Origin: SZUA-100 sp965248135
Lineage (GTDB): Bacteria > Pseudomonadota > Alphaproteobacteria > Rhizobiales > Rhizobiaceae
NCBI GenBank assembly: GCA_965248135.1
Contig: CBDFIN010000012.1
Coordinates: 310,001 to 374,000, forward strand
DNA length: 64,000 nt
Reading direction: 5' to 3'
The notes under the pieces were generated by a model that searched no databases, was not told the DNA's origin, and saw only the letters and a list, made by a program, of their open reading frames with translations. The position numbers and the translations under genes were made by a program. Positions 1 through 8,691 of this stretch are shown here, piece after piece (within the stretch, counting starts at the first letter, position 1; each line of letters begins with the position of its first letter).

Positions 1-685
1 GCCCTTTGGGAATTTTATAAAGAAATCGCTGCATTGGTTCATCCTTTTCCATGCCGAGGGACGAATCATAATCACCGCACATGCCGGCATCTGACATGTA
101 GCCCGTACCACCGGCCAATATCTGGTAATCAGCCGTCGGAATATGGGTGTGAGTGCCAACGACGAGACTTGCTCTGCCATCGACAAAATGACCAAAGCAC
201 TGTTTCTCGCTGGTCGCTTCGGCGTGAAAATCGATGACGACAACATCGGCACCCTCGCCAAGCGGGCAGGCCGCCAGTTCTCGCTCTGCGCACTGGAAAG
301 GATCATCGAGCCCCGGATGCATGAACACAGTACCCATAATATTTGAAACCAGTACCTTGGCACCATTTTTGGCGTCATACAAATTTGATCCGCGGCCTGG
401 CGTGCCTGCCGGAAAATTTGCTGGCCTTAGAAAACGGTCATGGCGGGAGGCAAAGGAGAGCGCCTCTTTTTGATCAAAAACATGGTTGCCGGTGGTGACC
501 ACATCAGCGCCGGCTTCAAGTGTTTGGAGGAGTATTATTTCCGTTATGCCAAATCCACCGGCGGCATTTTCGCCATTGATGATGACGAAGTCGATTTTAT
601 TGTCTTCAATCAGACCGGGTAGCCGCTCACAAACCGCATTTCTACCCGTCTTGCCAACCATGTCACCCAAAAAAAGCAGCCTCAT
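1..685 (-). CDS. ymdB: YmdB-type metallophosphoesterase, TIGR00282 family (partial, C-terminus beyond window)
   Basis: A minus-strand reading frame opens at the ATG at 685 and runs off the left edge without a stop, giving about 228 residues. Translation starts MRLLFLGDMVGKTGRN and continues with a metal-binding GDxxG block, NGENAAGG, a GNHVFD block and VGTHTHIPTAD near the cut end. This order of Asp, Asn and His ligands is that of the TIGR00282/YmdB calcineurin-like phosphoesterases, which hydrolyse cyclic nucleotides such as 2',3'-cAMP in Bacillus; the substrate here is inferred. The family is usually about 270 residues, so some 40 are missing. The gene lies 14 bp downstream of the cyclo-ligase gene on the same strand, a common rhizobial arrangement, and is probably co-transcribed with it. 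Confidence 0.9.
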   Translation of the reverse strand, partial: MRLLFLGDMVGKTGRNAVCERLPGLIEDNKIDFVIINGENAAGGFGITEIILLQTLEAGADVVTTGNHVFDQKEALSFASRHDRFLRPANFPAGTPGRGSNLYDAKNGAKVLVSNIMGTVFMHPGLDDPFQCAERELAACPLGEGADVVVIDFHAEATSEKQCFGHFVDGRASLVVGTHTHIPTADYQILAGGTGYMSDAGMCGDYDSSLGMEKDEPMQRFLYKIPKG

Positions 686-699
686 ATTATATTTTTTCC

Positions 700-1290
700 C
701 TAATTGCTTGAAAGAGAACGCACTACGCCTTCCTCGGTAATGATCAGCTCAAGGGGTTGATCATGCGGTTCCATCGGCACCTTGTCTACCCGCTGACAGG
801 CAAATGCCAACCCGACCAAATCCGGTCGAACACCCTTCATTCGCAATTTTTCGATTGCCCTGTCATAGAACCCGGCACCGTAGCCCATCCGACCACCGGT
901 CGGGTCAAAGGCCGAAAGCGGCACCAACAATAAATGCGGGTCGAGCACTTGGGCATCCTCTGCCGGGCCAACCGTACCAAAACCGGTTTTCACGAGATCC
1001 GCGCCTTGTATCAATTGCCGAAAAACAATGGTGGTTTTGTCTATCACTACCGGAAGAGCAATGCGCGCCCCTTTGGTGCGCAGCGCCGCCAATAGCGGGC
1101 GGGCGTCAACCTCGGAACGAATGGGCCAAAATCCGGCGACAATTGATCCCGGATCGAGATCGATTGCAGCTTCACCGTGTTCGGCAATCCGGCAGCTTGC
1201 CTCTATGCGAAAGGCAGCATCAAGCGCATCGCGGCGGGCCAGCGCCTGGCGCCTGATTTCAGCCTTCAAATCGGCGATGGAAGATGTCAA
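700..1290 (-). CDS. ygfA: 5-formyltetrahydrofolate cyclo-ligase
   Basis: This enzyme converts 5-formyltetrahydrofolate to 5,10-methenyltetrahydrofolate with ATP in the cytosol. The sequence shows the family's N-terminal LKAEIRRQALARRDAL segment, the substrate and phosphate-binding region LLVPLSAFDPTGGRMGYGAGFYDR, and a C-terminal VPMEPHDQPL block. The frame can be extended to an ATG at 1341, but that ATG lies inside the 3' end of the 6S RNA and would add a tail unlike the family. I prefer the TTG at 1290, which gives 196 residues, close to the usual length; it has only a distant AGGCGG as ribosome site, so the start is uncertain. Its place directly after 6S RNA and zapA is the classic zapA-ssrS-ygfA arrangement. 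Confidence 0.9.
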   Translation of the reverse strand: MTSSIADLKAEIRRQALARRDALDAAFRIEASCRIAEHGEAAIDLDPGSIVAGFWPIRSEVDARPLLAALRTKGARIALPVVIDKTTIVFRQLIQGADLVKTGFGTVGPAEDAQVLDPHLLLVPLSAFDPTGGRMGYGAGFYDRAIEKLRMKGVRPDLVGLAFACQRVDKVPMEPHDQPLELIITEEGVVRSLSSN

Positions 1291-1329
1291 TTGTCTGCAA
1301 TTACCGCCTGATGGTGGAACAAATAAACC

Positions 1330-1488
1330 AGCGCGCCGCATTGGCCGGTCGAAACGGGATCCTGGAAACCTACATAGTAGGTGGGCACCGTATGAAAAAG
1401 CCCACGAGCCTAATCAGTGACAGCTCCCTTGAGGATCGGTAAGGCCCCAGGGATGAGTTTCTAGCAAACCACGCAGCAACGCCAGGCG
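1330..1488 (-). ncRNA. ssrS: 6S RNA (SsrS), regulator of RNA polymerase
   Basis: The minus strand between zapA and the cyclo-ligase gene carries features of alphaproteobacterial 6S RNA: a CCCACCTACTATGTAGGTT hairpin, then GGATCCCGTTTCGACCGGCC near the 3' end. The closing stem is visible, with GCGTTG near the 5' end (about 1476-1482) pairing, with one G-U wobble, to CAATGC near 1338-1343. 6S RNA mimics an open promoter and binds sigma-70 RNA polymerase. Ends are estimated from the pairing and may be off by 10 bases or so. The synteny is the same as in most proteobacteria. Confidence 0.85.
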
Positions 1489-1549
1489 CAATATAAAACC
1501 CAATCAGGCAAATTACCACCCGCATCGGCCTGGACTTGTTCAATTAATC

Positions 1550-1909
1550 TCAACTCGAGATCAGTTTGGCGCCAAGTTTTTCCATTTTCTCCGCTGCCAC
1601 GGCGAGCGATTTGGCCAGTTCGCTCTCGCGTCCGGATTTTAACTTGCTTGCTTCTTCTTGTTCCCGGCGCAAATCTGCAAGATCGGCCTTCACATCGCGC
1701 AGCTTCCTTTGTGCTTCAACCAATTCATCGGTAATCATCACGCCGGCCATAACAGTTAGTCGTTGGTCGCCGATTTCGCCAAAAGAATCCTTCAAATGCG
1801 AAACATAGGAATCAAAGCGTTTAGCAAGATCGAGCAAATGTTCTTCCTGGCCCTCATCGCACGCCATTCGGTAGGTCTTGTCATTTATTACAACAGCAAC
1901 CTGCGGCAT
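1550..1909 (-). CDS. zapA: cell division protein ZapA
   Basis: ZapA bundles FtsZ protofilaments at the division site. The protein starts MPQVAVVINDKTYRMACDEG, the typical beta-strand head of ZapA, followed by a helix containing LLDLAKRFDSYV and GDQRLTVMAGVMITDEL, then a C-terminal coiled coil rich in Glu, Lys and Leu. The frame can open at 1927, but the ATG at 1909 is preceded by GGGAAGGA at good spacing and matches the family start, giving 119 residues. It lies between a DUF4164 gene and 6S RNA, on the same strand, as in rhizobia. Confidence 0.92.
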   Translation of the reverse strand: MPQVAVVINDKTYRMACDEGQEEHLLDLAKRFDSYVSHLKDSFGEIGDQRLTVMAGVMITDELVEAQRKLRDVKADLADLRREQEEASKLKSGRESELAKSLAVAAEKMEKLGAKLISS

Positions 1910-1930
1910 TGAAAATCCTTCCCGCAATAC

Positions 1931-2206
1931 TCAGCTCTTCGAACTGACAACGTTACGGATCGATTCCATCACGGCAACAAGCCGGTGGGAAACTTCTTTG
2001 TTGATCGATTCAAGATGAACAGCTCTGGCTTCCGAGCGATCAAGGCTTTCTGCAAGCTCCGCCCGGTCCGCATTGACCCGCTGAACTTCTTCTTCAGCTT
2101 CCCGTTCCGAGCGGTGTCCCTCAAGATGGAGATTGACAATACGTTCAAGATTCTCCAGCGCCGAAGAAAACTTGCTCATCGCTATTTCAACACCACTTTC
2201 CTGCAT
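1931..2206 (-). CDS. DUF4164 family coiled-coil protein
   Basis: A small, highly charged helical protein of about 91 residues, with SALENLERIVNLHLEGHRSEREAEEEVQRVNADRAELAESL as its core (shown here only as the region around residues 12-52). It matches in composition and position the DUF4164 proteins found directly upstream of zapA in Hyphomicrobiales. The pairing suggests a role at the divisome, which is inference. The open frame extends to 2284, but the extra N-terminal residues look non-coding; the ATG at 2206 is used, and the ATG at 2179 is an alternative. No membrane segment or signal peptide is seen. It probably forms an operon with zapA, 21 bp apart. Confidence 0.78.
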   Translation of the reverse strand: MQESGVEIAMSKFSSALENLERIVNLHLEGHRSEREAEEEVQRVNADRAELAESLDRSEARAVHLESINKEVSHRLVAVMESIRNVVSSKS

Positions 2207-2557
2207 GTCATCCACCGGCGCCACCAGATCCGTCCAATGTCTACAAAATGTGACTTTGCCTAATTGCCATGATTGCAATTGCAACCAATCGAAGAACGAT
2301 TCATAGAGGCTGAATCTGGAAAAGCAAGCCGTGCGAAGCGTTTATCCCGAAGAGATTATCCAACACTCTAATACAACAACATATCTGCGTCGATGTCACT
2401 CCATTATGCAAATCAAGAATTCCACCACGATGCCAGGCAAAGGCGAGATTTGCCATCGCCATTTGTGGCCACAATGAGGCAAATTGAATTATTGACTCAC
2501 GGGTCCAAGGTGATATGTCACCCCGGCGCGTGATACGGGACAGAGCCATTTCTCAGA
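2207..2557. other. intergenic region between the divergent zapA operon and tkt
   Basis: This divergent spacer should hold the promoters of the DUF4164-zapA operon and of tkt. A perfect 12-bp palindrome TTGCAATTGCAA lies at 2273-2284. A minus-strand frame of 82 codons (2301-2549) has a composition unlike the neighbouring genes and matches nothing I know, so it is not called. Confidence 0.4.
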
Positions 2558-2587
2558 TTGGAACCTATCGTAATTTACTGGTTCCAA
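2558..2587 (+). promoter_or_regulatory. inverted repeat in the tkt leader, candidate operator
   Basis: Perfect 8-bp arms TTGGAACC (2558-2565) and GGTTCCAA (2580-2587) are separated by 14 bp and end 36 bp before the tkt start. The AT-rich spacer contains TATCGTAAT, which could be part of a -10 element. A dimeric repressor site or an RNA hairpin would both fit; no regulator is recognised. Confidence 0.4.
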
Positions 2588-2623
2588 CCGGCGGCGTAGC
2601 GATAAAGTCGAACACGGGAACAG

Positions 2624-4630
2624 ATGACCAATCTTGAAAAACACCAGCGAATGGCCAATGCCATCCGTTTTTTATCCGCCGATGCGGTCCAAAAAGCCAA
2701 TTCCGGCCACCCCGGATTGCCGATGGGTGCCGCCGACATCGCCACGGTATTGTTCACCGGATACATGAAATTCGATGCCACCTCTCCCGACTGGCCAGAC
2801 CGCGACCGATTCGTGCTTTCTGCCGGCCACGGTTCGATGTTGCTTTATGCCTCGCTTTACCTTCTGGGCTATCCCGATATCGGCATTGACGAGATCAAAA
2901 ACTTCCGCCAGCTTGGCGCCAAAACCGCCGGTCACCCCGAGTATGGCCATGCGGCAGGCATCGAGACCACAACCGGTCCGTTGGGTCAGGGCATCGGCAA
3001 CGCAGTCGGTATGGCGATGGCCGAGCGCAAACTTGCCGATGAATTCGGCGATGATATTGTCAACCACCGGACCTGGTGTCTGGCCGGTGATGGCTGCCTG
3101 ATGGAAGGTATTTCGCAAGAGGCAATTACCCTTGCAGGCCATCTAAAACTGCGCAAGCTGACCATTTTCTGGGACAACAACGATATCTCCATCGATGGCC
3201 CGCTGTCGCTTACCGATTCGACCGATCAGGTCGCCCGGTTTGAGGCATCCGGCTGGCACACCATCACGGTGGACGGTCACAACCCCGAGGCCATCGCCAC
3301 CGCCATCGAAGAGGCGATGCAGAGCGATGCGCCGACACTGATTGCCTGCAAGACCGTCATTGGTTTTGGTTCACCCAACAAAGCCGGCACCAGCAGTGTC
3401 CATGGCGCTCCCCTGGGCGAAGCAGAGATCAGCCAGACACGCAAGGCGCTCAATTGGGACCAGGCACCTTTCGAAATACCCTCGAAAATTCTCGATTCCT
3501 GGCGTCTTGCCGGATTGCGCAATGGGCCTGAGCGCAAAAAATGGCAACAGCGTCTTGATGGACTTGATGCTGAGGTTAAATGTGAATTTGAACGCCGCAT
3601 CCGCGGCGATGTGCCAAAACGGCTCGACAAGGCTATCCATTCCTATAAAAAGCAGCTGGCCGAAAAGGCACCGACGCTTGCCACAAGAAAGGCCTCTGAG
3701 GCGGCGCTTGAAGTGGTCAACGGCGTGCTGGAGGAGACCATTGGCGGTTCCGCCGACCTGACCGGTTCGAATAATACCAAAACCAGCCAGACCGCCGCAA
3801 TGACTCCGGATGATTTTGCCGGCCGCTATATTCATTATGGCATTCGCGAACATGGTATGGCCGCCGCGATGAACGGCATGGCATTGCATGGTGGTCTCAT
3901 TCCCTATTCCGGCGGTTTCCTGATTTTTTCCGATTATTGCCGGCCATCGATACGGCTGGCCGCGCTGATGGGGCTGCGGGTGATCCATGTGCTCACCCAT
4001 GATTCGATCGGACTTGGCGAAGATGGCCCAACCCATCAACCCGTCGAGCAGCTGGCGTCCCTGCGCGCCATTCCCAATCTCAATGTGCTGCGTCCGGCGG
4101 ATGTAACGGAAACGGCGGAATGCTGGCAGATTGCACTTGAGTCCCGCACTACACCAAGTGCCATTGCGCTGACCCGCCAAAATCTTGCGCCCGTGCGAAC
4201 TGACTATCACAAGGTCAATCAATGCTCGCGCGGTGCCTATGAGCTTGCTGGCGCTGACGATGACCCGATTGTTGCAATATTTGCCTCTGGCTCAGAGGTG
4301 GCTGTTGCGCTTGATGCCAAGATATTGCTTGATGAGGCAGGCTTCCCCTGTCGCGTGATCTCGGTCCCCTCGTTCGAATTATTCGAGGCACAAGGTGCAG
4401 ATTACCGAGCCGGTGTTATCGGGCAAAGCCTGTTGCGAATCGCAATCGAAGCCGGGGTAAAACAGGGCTGGGAACGATTTATCGGCGAAGATGGCCTGTT
4501 TTTCGGCATGTCAGGTTTCGGTGCATCGGCGCCCTATCAGCAACTTTACGAACATTTCGGCATAACTGCGAAAAATGTTGCAGACCAGGCGTTAGCAAGA
4601 CTAATAGTAAAGACTCCCAAAGACAGATAG
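2624..4630 (+). CDS. tkt: transketolase
   Basis: Thiamine-diphosphate enzyme moving two-carbon ketol units in the pentose phosphate and Calvin-type pathways, cytosolic. At 668 residues it has the full family length. Visible motifs are the N-terminal KANSGHPGLPMGAA substrate and cofactor block, the thiamine motif GDGCLMEGISQE followed by WDNNDISIDG, the catalytic Glu in GIREHGMAAAMNG, and HDSIGLGEDGPTHQPVEQ. The start at 2624 gives the typical MTNLEKHQRMANAIRFL head; the ribosome site is weak (GGGAAC). It is 22 bp upstream of gap and probably co-transcribed with it, as in the rhizobial tkt-gap-pgk cluster. Confidence 0.97.
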   Translation: MTNLEKHQRMANAIRFLSADAVQKANSGHPGLPMGAADIATVLFTGYMKFDATSPDWPDRDRFVLSAGHGSMLLYASLYLLGYPDIGIDEIKNFRQLGAKTAGHPEYGHAAGIETTTGPLGQGIGNAVGMAMAERKLADEFGDDIVNHRTWCLAGDGCLMEGISQEAITLAGHLKLRKLTIFWDNNDISIDGPLSLTDSTDQVARFEASGWHTITVDGHNPEAIATAIEEAMQSDAPTLIACKTVIGFGSPNKAGTSSVHGAPLGEAEISQTRKALNWDQAPFEIPSKILDSWRLAGLRNGPERKKWQQRLDGLDAEVKCEFERRIRGDVPKRLDKAIHSYKKQLAEKAPTLATRKASEAALEVVNGVLEETIGGSADLTGSNNTKTSQTAAMTPDDFAGRYIHYGIREHGMAAAMNGMALHGGLIPYSGGFLIFSDYCRPSIRLAALMGLRVIHVLTHDSIGLGEDGPTHQPVEQLASLRAIPNLNVLRPADVTETAECWQIALESRTTPSAIALTRQNLAPVRTDYHKVNQCSRGAYELAGADDDPIVAIFASGSEVAVALDAKILLDEAGFPCRVISVPSFELFEAQGADYRAGVIGQSLLRIAIEAGVKQGWERFIGEDGLFFGMSGFGASAPYQQLYEHFGITAKNVADQALARLIVKTPKDR

Positions 4631-4652
4631 ACGAAAATCGAAAGGAAATATT

Positions 4653-5660
4653 ATGGCTGTTAAGGTCGCAATCAATGGATTTGGCCGGATTGGTCGTAAT
4701 GTGCTCAGGGCAATCTACGAATCGGGCCGTACCGACATCGAGGTGGTCGCCATCAACGATCTTGGCCCGGTTGAAACCAATGCCCATCTGTTACGCTTCG
4801 ATAGTGTCCACGGTCGTTTTCCCGGCAAGGTGGAAACGACGCAGGATACCATCGATCTTGGCGGCGGACCTATCAAGGTTTTTGCGGTGCGCGACCCGAA
4901 GGAACTTCCCTGGGGCGAATTGGGTGTCGACATTGCGATGGAGTGCACCGGCATTTTCACTGCCCGCGATAAAGCCGCCATGCATCTTGAGGCCGGCGCC
5001 AAACGGGTGCTGATTTCGGCACCGGGAGTTGAGGCCGACAAGACCATCGTTTACGGTGTAAACCACCAGGCCTTGACTAGCGATGATACCGTGGTTTCCA
5101 ATGCCTCTTGCACGACCAATTGCCTGTCGCCGGTGGCCTATGTGCTTAATCGGGAATTCGGCATCGAAAAAGGCTATATGACCACCATTCATTCCTATAC
5201 CGGCGACCAGCCGACCTTGGACACTATGCACAAAGACCTCTACCGGGGCCGTGCCGCCGCCATGTCAATGATCCCGACATCGACCGGGGCCGCTAAAGCT
5301 GTCGGCCTGGTGCTACCGGAACTGGCTGGCAAACTCGATGGCTCTGCCATCCGGGTGCCGACACCCAATGTTTCTGTTGTTGATCTGAAATTCATTGCCA
5401 AGCGGGATGTCACCGCCGAAGAAATAAACGCTGCGATCAAGGTGGCGGCCGAAGGTGAGTTGAAGGGTGTTCTTGACTATGACCCGGCGTCGAAAGTCTC
5501 CATTGACTTCAACCACGATCCGCATTCATCGAATTTTGCCTCCCAGCAGACCAAGGTCATCGGCGGCAACTTGGTGCGTATCTTGACCTGGTACGACAAT
5601 GAATGGGGCTTTTCCAACCGCATGTCGGACACGGCTGTTGCCATGGGCAAATTGATATAA
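4653..5660 (+). CDS. gap: glyceraldehyde-3-phosphate dehydrogenase, type I
   Basis: Converts glyceraldehyde 3-phosphate to 1,3-bisphosphoglycerate with NAD and phosphate. The Rossmann start reads INGFGRIGRN, with INDLG at residues 35-38; the Asp there favours NAD. The active-site block SNASCTTNCL places the catalytic Cys at about residue 153, and TTIHSYTGDQ gives the partner His at about 180. Length is 335 residues, normal for the family. A ribosome site AAAGGAAAT precedes the ATG. It follows tkt closely. The usual next gene, pgk, is absent; instead a pair of palindromic repeats follows. Confidence 0.97.
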   Translation: MAVKVAINGFGRIGRNVLRAIYESGRTDIEVVAINDLGPVETNAHLLRFDSVHGRFPGKVETTQDTIDLGGGPIKVFAVRDPKELPWGELGVDIAMECTGIFTARDKAAMHLEAGAKRVLISAPGVEADKTIVYGVNHQALTSDDTVVSNASCTTNCLSPVAYVLNREFGIEKGYMTTIHSYTGDQPTLDTMHKDLYRGRAAAMSMIPTSTGAAKAVGLVLPELAGKLDGSAIRVPTPNVSVVDLKFIAKRDVTAEEINAAIKVAAEGELKGVLDYDPASKVSIDFNHDPHSSNFASQQTKVIGGNLVRILTWYDNEWGFSNRMSDTAVAMGKLI

Positions 5661-5759
5661 ATATTCATTGTCAACAAACTAATGGGCGATTCGCTGCACA
5701 ACATTGAATTGGGCGGAGTACTGGCTTTTACTTAAATCGATTAGATCAAATATTTAGAT

Positions 5760-5836
5760 CTAGTGGCTCTGTACCAACATTTGCATCCCGATGCAGCACC
5801 CATATTTGTAAATGTTGGAATCAATAGAACCACTAG
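5760..5836 (+). repeat. palindromic repeat unit, type alpha (locus A)
   Basis: A 77-bp unit bounded by CTAGTGG and CCACTAG. The arms CCAACATTTG and AAATGTTGG pair, leaving a loop with GATGCAGCACCC. Nearly the same unit recurs at 15705-15781 and 51471-51547, and a diverged, inverted copy at 20870-20947. It begins 100 bp after the gap stop codon and may act as a transcript end or stem-loop in RNA. No open reading frame is present. Confidence 0.9.
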
Positions 5837-5849
5837 CAAGTTGTTGAAT

Positions 5850-5928
5850 CTAGTGGAATTTTTGAATTTGACATTTGAAAATGAACGAAGCTGCAAGTGA
5901 GTACCAAATGTCAAATTCATTCCACTAG
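5850..5928 (+). repeat. palindromic repeat unit, type beta (locus A)
   Basis: A 79-bp unit with the same heptamer ends as the alpha unit but different arms: GAATTTGACATTTG pairs with CAAATGTCAAATTC. The loop contains ACGAAGCTGCAAGTG. It lies 13 bp after the alpha unit, and the same alpha-beta order and 13-bp spacing recur at 15705-15873. The rest of 5661-6044 is AT-rich and should hold the promoter of the aldolase gene. Confidence 0.9.
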
Positions 5929-6044
5929 CGTTAACTGCGAATATGAAAGTTCAATATTTTCAAACGATTAAGATATTAACCGATGTTTCCCAAACTGCCA
6001 GGCTTTGATATGGGTAGGCATCAATTTTATTAGAGGAGAAACTC

Positions 6045-7070
6045 ATGAGCGAGCATCTGGAAGATATCGCCATCGCCATGGTGGCCGAAGGTCAGGGAAT
6101 CCTGGCAGCCGATGAATCCACCGGCACCATTGAAAAGCGCTTTACATCAATCAATGTGGAAAACACCGAGGAGAACCGCCGCGACTACCGTGAAATGCTG
6201 TTCCGCTCGAAGGAAGCAATGGAAAGCTTTATTTCCGGCGTAATCCTGTTTGAAGAGACCCTCTATCAAAAGGCCGCCGATGGAACGCCATTTGTCGATC
6301 TCATCCGTGCCGCCGGTGCCGTGCCCGGCATCAAGGTCGACAAGGGCGCCAAGCCACTGCCGCACTTTTCCGGTGAAACCGTGACCGAAGGTCTCGACGG
6401 GCTGCGCCAGCGACTTGGCGAGTATCACAATGCCGGTGCCCGATTTGCCAAGTGGCGCGCCGTTGTCAATATCTCGGACACCGCTCCCAACCGGGGTTCG
6501 ATCAAGGCCAATGCACATGCTTTGGCCCGCTATGCCGCTCTCTGCCAGGAAGCCAATATTGTGCCTGTTGTTGAACCCGAAGTGCAAATGGATGGCGGCG
6601 CCACGCATACCATTGAGCGTTGCGAAGAGGTAAGCCGCTGGATTTTAAAGACCACTTTTGATGAGTTGAGCGATGCGCGTGTCAATCTTGAGGGCATGGT
6701 GCTAAAGCCCAACATGATCGTCCCGGCAACTGAGTGTCCAATACAAGCCAGCATCGAAGATGTTGCCGACCGGACGGTCCATGTATTGCGTGACATAGTG
6801 CCGGCCAGCGTGCCGGGTATTGCCTTTCTTTCCGGCGGCCAGTCAGACGAGCTGGCAACCGCGCATTTATCGGCCATGAATGCCATGTATGACGTGCCGT
6901 GGAAACTGACCTACTCATACGGTCGCGCCCTACAGGCGGCGGCACTTGCAGCCTGGGGTGGTAAATCTGAAAACGTTGCCGCTGCAAGCCGTGCATTTAC
7001 CCACCGCGCCAAAATGAACGCACTTGCCGCCACCGGCAGTTGGAGCGGCGATCTGGAGTCAGCGGATTAA
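6045..7070 (+). CDS. fba: fructose-bisphosphate aldolase, class I
   Basis: Cleaves fructose 1,6-bisphosphate into two triose phosphates through a Schiff base. The 341-residue protein carries the class I signature blocks GILAADESTGTIEKRF near the N-terminus, FAKWRAVVNI around residue 135, EPEV around 178, GMVLKPNM with the Schiff-base Lys at about 221, and FLSGGQSDE near 270. No class II zinc-binding histidines are present. A strong ribosome site GAGGAGAAACTC precedes the ATG. It has its own 5' region after the repeat pair, so it is probably transcribed apart from tkt-gap. Confidence 0.96.
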   Translation: MSEHLEDIAIAMVAEGQGILAADESTGTIEKRFTSINVENTEENRRDYREMLFRSKEAMESFISGVILFEETLYQKAADGTPFVDLIRAAGAVPGIKVDKGAKPLPHFSGETVTEGLDGLRQRLGEYHNAGARFAKWRAVVNISDTAPNRGSIKANAHALARYAALCQEANIVPVVEPEVQMDGGATHTIERCEEVSRWILKTTFDELSDARVNLEGMVLKPNMIVPATECPIQASIEDVADRTVHVLRDIVPASVPGIAFLSGGQSDELATAHLSAMNAMYDVPWKLTYSYGRALQAAALAAWGGKSENVAAASRAFTHRAKMNALAATGSWSGDLESAD

Positions 7071-7239
7071 ACCGTTGCGGATGGTCTTGGAAGCATCAAA
7101 TACCGGTCTGGCAATAGAGCATGATGGCTCTCGAATGTGCTTTTATCACCATCGCCAGCAGGGTGTGGCGGGTATATCTGATGTCACTTTGCATGGGGCA
7201 GTTGTTTTTATCCGCTGAGTATCCTATTTGCGTGTTCCG

Positions 7240-7956
7240 ATGAGTTTATTACTGTCTCTTTCTTCCTGGTTGCTGTTTCCTGTTTATATCGTTCAGGGGC
7301 TGTGGATACGTGGTCGCGCCGATCGCTCGTTTCCTGCCGAAGGCGTGGTGGAAGGCAGTGTCGAGGGCAAGGCACCGTTTATAAATCTGCTGGTAATCGG
7401 TGATTCGTCCGCGGCAAGTGCCGGAATTGCAGTGCGGGCCAACGGTCTGGCCAGTCAACTGGCCCGCCAGTTGAATGCTAAAACCGGTCGCGCCATTCAA
7501 TATACAACAAGCGGCCATCACGGTGCCGTAAGCGAAGAGATACGCGATTTTGTCGTTCCAAATCTGGAGCGGCAGAACTATTCTCATATTATCATCGCGC
7601 TGAGTACCAACGACATCAAGAATTTTCATACGGTTCGACGATGGGTCAAGGGGTTTGGCGGCTTGCTTTTTGCGTTGCATGCGAAATTTCCCCATGCCCA
7701 GATCTGGTGGATGCGGCCGTTCGACTTTCGCCGGGTACCCAGACTGGCGCAACCGCTGACCACCATCCTCAACATCCGGGCAGCACTTTTTGCCGATGCA
7801 GGTGCCGGGCTATGCGAAGAGCGTGGCGCCCGCGCAACGCCGTGTTTGGCTGATATTCAACCGGGAGACTTTTGCCCGGACGGCTTTCACGCCGGTGAAA
7901 AGGGCTTTCAAAAATGGGCCGAACAGCTTTCAACTCATATGCTCGAAGGTTTATGA
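7240..7956 (+). CDS. SGNH/GDSL-type hydrolase with N-terminal membrane segment
   Basis: A 238-residue protein with a hydrophobic N-terminus (LLLSLSSWLLFPVYIVQGLW), so probably membrane-anchored or exported. Block I is LLVIGDSSAASAG with the nucleophile Ser, block III is STNDI, and block V is DGFHAGEKG with the Asp-x-x-His pair. This order is that of SGNH hydrolases (esterases, lysophospholipases, acyl-group hydrolases). The substrate cannot be told. The frame opens at a TTG at 7228, but the ATG at 7240 gives a better signal segment. Downstream lies the copper chaperone gene, 31 bp away; no functional link is evident. Confidence 0.85.
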   Translation: MSLLLSLSSWLLFPVYIVQGLWIRGRADRSFPAEGVVEGSVEGKAPFINLLVIGDSSAASAGIAVRANGLASQLARQLNAKTGRAIQYTTSGHHGAVSEEIRDFVVPNLERQNYSHIIIALSTNDIKNFHTVRRWVKGFGGLLFALHAKFPHAQIWWMRPFDFRRVPRLAQPLTTILNIRAALFADAGAGLCEERGARATPCLADIQPGDFCPDGFHAGEKGFQKWAEQLSTHMLEGL

Positions 7957-7987
7957 GGCGCAACCACAAGAACGGTGTGTTTTCGAC

Positions 7988-8530
7988 ATGCAACATCTTC
8001 AAACAGGCTACCAATTCACGAAACCCCTACTGTTGACTTTGGTCCTTTTTCTCGCTTTACCGGCTGCGGCAACTGCCGATTCTATCAAGATTGGCGAACT
8101 TGAAATTGAACAGCCCGTCATCCGCGCCACTGTGCCCAATGCCAAGGTGGCTGGCGGTTTCGTAATTATCAAAAACAAGAGCGCTGCCGCCGACCGATTG
8201 ATTTCCGGTTCCGCCAATTTCGCCGGCAGGGTTGAGATACACGAAATGAAGGTCGTCGATGACATCATGAAAATGCGCAAAATGAGCGATGGACTTGAAA
8301 TTCCGGCAGGCGGCATGGTTCATCTTAAACCGAGCGGATATCATATCATGTTTATGAAATTGACCGGGCAGATGAGGAAAGGCGAAAAGCAAAATGTCAA
8401 GCTGGTGTTTCAAGATGCCGGTGAGATTGATGTGAGCTTCGATGTGCAAAGCATCGCTAAAACCATGGCGCACGGGAAAATGGGCCATGGCAAGATGGAT
8501 CACAGCAAGATGAAAAAGAAGAGCAATTAG
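7988..8530 (+). CDS. periplasmic copper chaperone PCu(A)C
   Basis: A 180-residue exported protein of the PCu(A)C family, which delivers Cu(I) to cytochrome c oxidase. Residues 1-30 form a signal peptide ending LPAAATA. The copper motif is clear: HEM at residues 85-87 and further Met at about 94, 96 and 99, then a second block with HLKPSGYHIMFM at 112-123 giving the His and Met ligands. A C-terminal tail, about residues 160-175, repeats His-Gly-Lys-Met and is rich in Met and His, a feature of some family members and a probable extra metal site. The frame extends upstream to 7790, but that part overlaps the hydrolase gene and is not coding. Confidence 0.9.
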   Translation: MQHLQTGYQFTKPLLLTLVLFLALPAAATADSIKIGELEIEQPVIRATVPNAKVAGGFVIIKNKSAAADRLISGSANFAGRVEIHEMKVVDDIMKMRKMSDGLEIPAGGMVHLKPSGYHIMFMKLTGQMRKGEKQNVKLVFQDAGEIDVSFDVQSIAKTMAHGKMGHGKMDHSKMKKKSN

Positions 8531-8691
8531 GCTCAATTTATCCCGGTTTTTTGCGCCAGGAAACATCGATATTCGTGGGCACACCGCCACAAGAGCACAG
8601 TTTTGGTCAGCGAGACTGAATACCGCGATTTGTTTCCCTTTTGTTCACACTATCATGGTCATGGTTACTCCAACATTGTAAGGAGGTGGGC

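Noticed and set aside
1291..1341. N-terminal extension of the cyclo-ligase from ATG 1341
   Set aside because: It would overlap the 3' stem of 6S RNA and adds residues absent from the family.
2301..2549. 82-codon minus-strand frame between the zapA operon and tkt
   Set aside because: Composition unlike neighbours, no known match, no clear ribosome site, and it covers the likely promoter region.
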